Shown here: in pieces, positions 60,330 to 64,000 of the stretch
Layout of the letters: each line of letters begins with the position of its first letter
Position numbering within the stretch: position 1 is the stretch's first letter
Assembly: GCF_014194695.1 (NCBI RefSeq)
Contig: NZ_JACIAH010000005.1
Span: 186,001-250,000 of the forward strand
DNA from: Rhizobium sp. BK399
GTDB taxonomy: Bacteria > Pseudomonadota > Alphaproteobacteria > Rhizobiales > Rhizobiaceae
DNA: 64,000 bases
Reading direction: 5' to 3'
The notes under the pieces: generated by a model
Told to the model about the DNA's origin: nothing
Database searches by the model: none
The model's input: only the letters and a program-made list of their open reading frames with translations
Position numbers and translations under genes: made by a program

Positions 60330-61229
60330 TCAAGCAGCAACAGCCTTGGCTTTTTCGGCAAAGGCAAAGCGGATGCTCTCGGCCACAGCGCGCATCGGGC
60401 CGTTCATCTGCGATGCAGTAAGCAGCCGGATGTCGAAGGAGCCGAGTTCGGGCAACCCTTCCTGCACGCCGAGGATCGTCATCTCGTCGGTGACATAGGA
60501 GCGCGGCAACGGCGCGATCGCGAGGTCGGAAACCACGGCCGCACGCTGCGCCATGGTGTGGCCACTGAGGAAAGCAACGCGATAGCCGCGCTTCATGCGC
60601 TCAAGTTGCGATATTGCCTCCGAGCGCCAGATGCAGCCATCCTCCCAGATCGAGATCGGCAGCGGCTCGCGACGGTGCGCCGTACCGCACTTGGCACCAG
60701 CCCATATCAGCCGCTCCCGAAACACGATCTCGCCATCCGTCGGCAAGGGGCGTGTCGCGCAGTTAATGAGTGCCAGGTCGAGGCGCTGCTCCTCCATCCG
60801 CTTCTTGAGGCCGATGCTCATGTCGATGGTGACATCGACCATGATGCTCGGGAAGCTTTCGGCGAAGCTTTTCAGAATGCTGGGCAGCAATCGCTCGCCG
60901 ATATCTTCCGGCGCGCCAAGCCGAACCACACCGCTAAGCTCGGGCATGATGAAGCGCGAAACCGCCTCGTTCGACAGAGCGAGAATGTTGCGTGCGTAGG
61001 AGAGTAGCAGTTCGCCGTGCTGGGTCAGGCTGACCGAACGCGCATCACGAAGGAAAAGCGTCGCACCGAGCTGCTCCTCCAGCTTCTTGATCTGCATGGA
61101 GACAGCCGACGGCGTCCGATATACGGCTTCCGCGGCGGTCGAAAAATTGCCGGTCTCTGCGATGGCAACGAACGTCCTCAGGACGTCGTTATCAAGCAAA
61201 GGAATGGGACGGCGAAAGGGAATGCTCAT
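60330..61229 (-). CDS. LysR-family regulator of the LsrB/VtlR-like group
   Basis: A 299-residue LTTR. The N-terminal winged HTH is DNDVLRTFVAIAETGNFSTAAEAVYRTPSAVSMQIKKLEEQLGATLFLRDARSVSLTQHGE (residues about 14-75), and the effector domain follows to residue 299. The TPSAVSMQIKKLEE and RDARSV features recall LsrB of Sinorhizobium and VtlR of Brucella/Agrobacterium, regulators tied to small DUF1127 genes and virulence or symbiosis; this is a memory-based comparison. The start is set at ATG 61229 (MSIPFRRPIPLL); the longer frame is discarded. It is divergent from a DUF1127 gene with an LTTR-type box between. Confidence 0.85.
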   Translation of the reverse strand: MSIPFRRPIPLLDNDVLRTFVAIAETGNFSTAAEAVYRTPSAVSMQIKKLEEQLGATLFLRDARSVSLTQHGELLLSYARNILALSNEAVSRFIMPELSGVVRLGAPEDIGERLLPSILKSFAESFPSIMVDVTIDMSIGLKKRMEEQRLDLALINCATRPLPTDGEIVFRERLIWAGAKCGTAHRREPLPISIWEDGCIWRSEAISQLERMKRGYRVAFLSGHTMAQRAAVVSDLAIAPLPRSYVTDEMTILGVQEGLPELGSFDIRLLTASQMNGPMRAVAESIRFAFAEKAKAVAA

Positions 61230-61239
61230 CGTCACATCT

Positions 61240-61260
61240 TTCAATTTTTCTGAATTTGAA
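61240..61260. promoter_or_regulatory. Candidate LysR-type (T-N11-A) operator
   Basis: TTCAA-N11-TTGAA: arms at 61240-61244 and 61256-61260, an inverted repeat with the T-N11-A layout of LTTR boxes. It sits 11 bases upstream of the LysR start and about 84 bases before the divergent DUF1127 ATG, as expected for joint regulation of both genes. A second short TTGA-N3-TCAA repeat lies at 61281-61291. Confidence 0.55.
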
Positions 61261-61343
61261 TTCCATATCATTTTGTTTGATTGAAAGTCAACCCGACAGT
61301 ACCCTTCGATCATGGCGGCTAAAACCGATGAAAGGAGGCCGCA

Positions 61344-61505
61344 ATGAGCACTCTCAACGCAATCTTCGACATCTTCTACGCATTTAGAACGCGTCAGATC
61401 TCACGCCTGACACGCAATCGTACCCGAGATCAATTGGCGCGCCTGCCGAGACATCTGGCGGATGACCTCGATCTGCAAGCCTTGGGCATGACAGACCCTC
61501 GCTGA
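61344..61505 (+). CDS. DUF1127 small protein
   Basis: A 53-residue arginine-rich protein: MSTLNAIFDIFYAFRTRQIS, then LTRNRTRDQLARLPRHLADDLDLQALGM. The C-terminal pattern RxQLARLPxHLADDLDL is the DUF1127 signature. AAGGAGG at 61331-61338 gives a strong ribosome-binding site before ATG 61344. Recent work on rhizobia and Brucella links DUF1127 proteins to RNA turnover, phosphate and carbon metabolism and LysR (VtlR) control. It is divergent from the LysR gene. It is below the usual length cutoff for gene calling and could be missed. Confidence 0.85.
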   Translation: MSTLNAIFDIFYAFRTRQISRLTRNRTRDQLARLPRHLADDLDLQALGMTDPR

Positions 61506-61587
61506 GCACTCGCTGGGCAACACCTTCAAAGACACCATGAAAGGTTCTAATATGCGCCCAGAGCGGTGGCTATGGAGCGCAACGATC

Positions 61588-62400
61588 ATGGCTATAAATG
61601 ATGCGTGTTTTCAAGGCGATATCCCTGCGGCTTACGACCGCTACATGGTACCGATCCTGTTCGACCCTTACGCGGCCGATCTGGCCCAGCGCCTGGCGTC
61701 GTTTCATCCGCACCGCGTTCTCGAGGTCGCCGCTGGGTCGGGCGCCCTTACGCGCGCAATATCGTCAGCGCTTCCGCACGCGGAAATCATCGCCACCGAT
61801 TTGAACCAGGCGATGCTGGATGTCGCCGCACGGCGACACTCCGGAGGGCATGTCGTATGGCGCCAGGCCGACGCATTGAGCCTGCCCTTCCCCGATCAGA
61901 CCTTTGATGCCGTCACCAGTCAGTTCGGCGTCATGTTCTTTCCCGACAAACACCGCGCCTATCACGAAATCCTTCGCGTGCTGAAGCCGAAAGGAACGTT
62001 TCTCTTCAACACGTGGGACACGGTCGAGAGCAACGATTTCGCAGCCGCCGTCAGGGCTGCAACAGACGCCGTGTTTCCGGGCGATCCGCCGGAATTCTTT
62101 CGACGGACGCCGCATGGCTATTTTGATGCCGAGACGATCCTATCCGAGCTCGAGCGCGCCGGTTTCCAGTCGGCGACCTTCGCAAAGGTCGAAAAGACGT
62201 CTCATGCATCCTCGGCACATGATGCAGCCACCGCCTTCTGCAGGGGCAGTCCGCTCCGCATGGAAATCGAAGCACGTCAGCCGAAGGTCGATGTCGTGGC
62301 ACGCGTAGCGGAAGCGCTTGAGAAAACCTTCGGCAAGGGGCCGATCGAAGGGCGAATGTCGGCGTTTGTGTTCACCGCCGAGGCACCACGCCAAAACTAG
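61588..62400 (+). CDS. SAM-dependent class I methyltransferase
   Basis: A 270-residue Rossmann-fold methyltransferase. Motif I is VLEVAAGSGALTRAI, the acidic ribose-binding residue is in IIATDLNQAML, motif II/III is PFPDQTFDAVTSQFGVMFFPDKHRAYHEILRVLKPKG. The N-terminal IPAAYDRYMVPILFDPYAADLAQRL is typical of UbiE-like small-molecule methyltransferases. The substrate is not determined. The frame extends to 61537, but the ATG at 61588 (MAINDACFQGD) has GGAG 10 bases upstream; ATG 61552 is another option. It stands alone after the DUF1127 gene. Confidence 0.85.
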   Translation: MAINDACFQGDIPAAYDRYMVPILFDPYAADLAQRLASFHPHRVLEVAAGSGALTRAISSALPHAEIIATDLNQAMLDVAARRHSGGHVVWRQADALSLPFPDQTFDAVTSQFGVMFFPDKHRAYHEILRVLKPKGTFLFNTWDTVESNDFAAAVRAATDAVFPGDPPEFFRRTPHGYFDAETILSELERAGFQSATFAKVEKTSHASSAHDAATAFCRGSPLRMEIEARQPKVDVVARVAEALEKTFGKGPIEGRMSAFVFTAEAPRQN

Positions 62401-62442
62401 CGGTGGGCGCGCCGAGAGGCAGCAGCCTGAACAATACCTTTG

Positions 62443-62566
62443 CGGTTCGGAACATCCGAACCGTAGCAACGTTCTTCCTGGGCAGCGCACCCTTTGTCGT
62501 TGCACTGACTGCGTTTCCCTCAACTGCAGTCACATAGGCCCGGCGCTGTCCAAACCAGCACCGGGC
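62443..62566 (+). repeat. Three consecutive stem-loops downstream of the methyltransferase gene
   Basis: Three inverted repeats follow one another: 8 bp at 62443-62463 (5-nt loop), 7 bp at 62506-62532, and 10 paired bases with one mismatch at 62538-62566, followed by CTTTGCTTG. The last is the best terminator candidate for the methyltransferase gene. The group in a 284-base gene-free stretch may also be a structured RNA. No small gene is supported there. Confidence 0.5.
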
Positions 62567-62684
62567 TTTGCTTGCGCCACCGGACACACCTTCACCCTTC
62601 GTATAATTCAGCAACACCTAATTTATAACTTGAAATCCCGGCTTCGGTCGCGATGATGCTTGCCGTCAGCTTAGGAGGGGATCG

Positions 62685-62912
62685 ATGTCACAGTACCAGG
62701 AGACGCGGCGGTTCAAATGCACGGGTGACGCTGGAAATCCTTGCATCGTGATTGAGCAGATCAGGGTAGCGGATGAGACCATGTCCAGTCCCAGAACGGA
62801 CTACATGACGGTAGACGGCGACGTCGCCAACCGCCTCGACAAGAAGCACTTCCTGATCCTGATGAAGGGCGAGATTGTCAAGGTTCAAAGGGCCCTGAGG
62901 AGAAAGCACTGA
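62685..62912 (+). CDS. Small protein of unknown function
   Basis: A 75-residue basic protein (MSQYQETRRFKCTGDAGNPC, then IVIEQIRVADE, TDYMTVDGDVANRLDKKHFLILMKGEIVKVQRALRRK). I do not recognise a named family, but the core DYMTVDGDVANRLDKKHFLILMKGEIVKV, a short beta-rich unit, looks like a conserved rhizobial small protein. AGGAGGGG at 62672-62679 precedes ATG 62685, a strong ribosome-binding site, and a TATAAT at 62602-62607 lies at a suitable distance. It has two cysteines near the N-terminus that might bind metal. It is alone between the stem-loop region and the glycosyltransferase gene. Confidence 0.7.
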   Translation: MSQYQETRRFKCTGDAGNPCIVIEQIRVADETMSSPRTDYMTVDGDVANRLDKKHFLILMKGEIVKVQRALRRKH

Positions 62913-63087
62913 GTTCAGCGTTGGCAGCCGCTGGCATGACGCGCTAACAACTTGCTCCGATGCTCCTGTTAACTCCTCACAGAGCAACAGGCAGATGTCA
63001 TCATCGCGTCATGTGACGATGATGTCTTAGCTCACCGGGCGCTGAGACTCGTTTTCATTCCGGCGCTGTTCACCGCTGGAATGACTG

Positions 63088-64000
63088 ATGCTGTATATCA
63101 TTGCCGTCGCCGGTGCCCTGTTGGCAGCCAATACCCTCAGCCTTGTTATCGCGGGATGGCGGATTCGATCCCGCCAAGACAAAACGCCAAGCGTTTCCGC
63201 CCGTCCGCCGGTCTCAATCGTGATACCCCTTCGCGGGGTGGAACAGTTCTCGCGGGAGACGCTCGAAAGTGCGCTGAGCCTGGATTGGCCCGACTACGAA
63301 ATCATCTTCTGCGTTGCCGACAAGGCCGATCCGGTAATTGGCCTGGCTGAAGAGGCTCGCCGGGCGAAGCCGCTGACAAAGGCAACGGTCCTTGTTGGGG
63401 ACGATCGCGTCAGCGCAAATCCGAAACTCAACAATTGTGTCAAGGGCTGGAACGCAGCGTCGCACGAATGGGTCGTGCTTGCCGATTCCAACGTTTTGAT
63501 GCCCAGCGACTATCTCGCGCGCCTGATCGCTGCATGGCGGCCCGATAGTGGACTTGTCTGCTCGACGCCACTTGGCTCCCGCCCCACAGGGTTTTGGGCG
63601 GAGGTGGAATGTGCGTTTCTCAACACCCACCAGGCCCGTTGGCAATATGCAGGAGAGGCTCTTGGATTTGGCTTCGCGCAAGGCAAGAGCATGCTGTGGC
63701 GAAAGAAGACCCTCAACTCCCACGGCGGCATCCAGGCACTTGGGGCTGAGATCGCAGAAGATGCCGCGGCCACCAAGCTGGTGAACCGAATGGGCCTCAA
63801 GGTGCATCTGGTTGGTGGGCCGTTCGAGCAGCCGTTAGGAAGAAGAACCTTTCGCGAGATATGGGCGCGACAATGCCGCTGGGCGCGGCTGAGACGCGTG
63901 ACTTTCCCGCATTTCTTCGCCCCGGAGATCCTGTTGGGCGTGGTTCCGCCCCTATCACTGTGCGTGTGCGCCGCGTTCGTTGTCGGTGCCAGTCTTTCCA
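63088..64000 (+). CDS. Ceramide glucosyltransferase-like GT2/GT21 protein (3' truncated by window edge)
   Basis: An open frame from ATG 63088 runs off the right edge (about 304 codons). An N-terminal hydrophobic segment (MLYIIAVAGALLAANTLSLV) is followed by a glycosyltransferase domain: VSIVIPLRGVEQFSRETL, the D1 acidic residues in FCVADKADP (Asp78/Asp81), D2 at VVLADSNVLM (Asp133), D3 in EIAEDAAATKL, and a QxxRW-type RQCRWARL near the visible end, then a second hydrophobic stretch. This D1-D2-D3-(Q/R)xxRW arrangement defines ceramide glucosyltransferases, known in Agrobacterium-type rhizobia, acting on sphingolipids or related lipids at the inner membrane. Downstream gene content is unknown. 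Confidence 0.85.
   Translation, partial: MLYIIAVAGALLAANTLSLVIAGWRIRSRQDKTPSVSARPPVSIVIPLRGVEQFSRETLESALSLDWPDYEIIFCVADKADPVIGLAEEARRAKPLTKATVLVGDDRVSANPKLNNCVKGWNAASHEWVVLADSNVLMPSDYLARLIAAWRPDSGLVCSTPLGSRPTGFWAEVECAFLNTHQARWQYAGEALGFGFAQGKSMLWRKKTLNSHGGIQALGAEIAEDAAATKLVNRMGLKVHLVGGPFEQPLGRRTFREIWARQCRWARLRRVTFPHFFAPEILLGVVPPLSLCVCAAFVVGASLS

Overview
The window is a stretch of alphaproteobacterial chromosome, almost certainly from the Rhizobiaceae (Sinorhizobium/Ensifer or Rhizobium type). The evidence is the high-GC coding sequence, a very long UvrB, a complete acpXL-lpxXL cluster for the very-long-chain acyl group of lipid A, an aerobic (CobN-dependent) cobalamin cluster, a zur-znuCBA locus with zinc-specific inverted repeats, and a ceramide-glucosyltransferase-like gene at the right edge. 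No transposase, integrase, phage module, tRNA, rRNA or CRISPR array is visible, so it reads as core chromosome with a few accessory singletons. I recall similar gene order on the Sinorhizobium chromosome, but could not check it here.

Layout. 1-8.5 kb: a truncated membrane-protein tail, an SRPBCC/ArsR pair, a DMT-type membrane protein, an orphan two-domain peptidoglycan-hydrolase-like protein, an MFS carrier, a small unknown protein, a RibD-C reductase and uvrB. 9-12.7 kb: cspA, dusA, an FAH-family hydrolase with a gamma-type carbonic anhydrase, and an unknown gene plus lipoprotein pair. 12.8-16.4 kb: zinc homeostasis (zur-znuB-znuC divergent from znuA) and an RcnB-like protein. 16.6-29.8 kb: a nine-gene carbohydrate locus (binding protein, two permeases, ATPase, GH2 mannosidase-like, sugar isomerase, Gfo/Idh dehydrogenase, aldo/keto reductase, GH43 beta-xylosidase) with a divergent LacI regulator and RNA hairpins at several gene junctions. 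29.9-34.5 kb: an isochorismatase-like hydrolase, gnd, an AraC regulator, SRPBCC and VOC proteins and a PAS protein. 34.6-40 kb: acpXL, fabZ, two ketosynthase-like genes, an alcohol dehydrogenase and lpxXL. One of the two ketosynthases lacks the catalytic cysteine.

40.1-58 kb is dominated by cobalamin synthesis: cobD-cobC-cobB-cobA (each overlapping the next by 4 nt), a nucleoside hydrolase, cobE, then cobO-cobN-cobW-cobP behind a cobalamin riboswitch, and a separate cobQ. A plus-strand group (TSUP permease, SnoaL-like protein, XRE regulator) sits between cobE and cobO, and a ClC chloride channel converges on cobQ. Between the riboswitch and cobP lies an unannotated 29-codon reading frame with a strong ribosome-binding site; its stop codon overlaps the cobP start. 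58.6-64 kb holds an orphan glycine-betaine-type binding protein, small unknown proteins, an entericidin-like lipoprotein, a LysR regulator divergent from a DUF1127 gene, a methyltransferase, and a truncated glycosyltransferase.

The most interesting observations are the riboswitch-coupled leader ORF, the ketosynthase/degenerate-ketosynthase pair in the C28 fatty-acid cluster, the intra-operon terminators, and the repeated motif in the UvrB tail. I see no clear defence island or wholly new multi-gene system.
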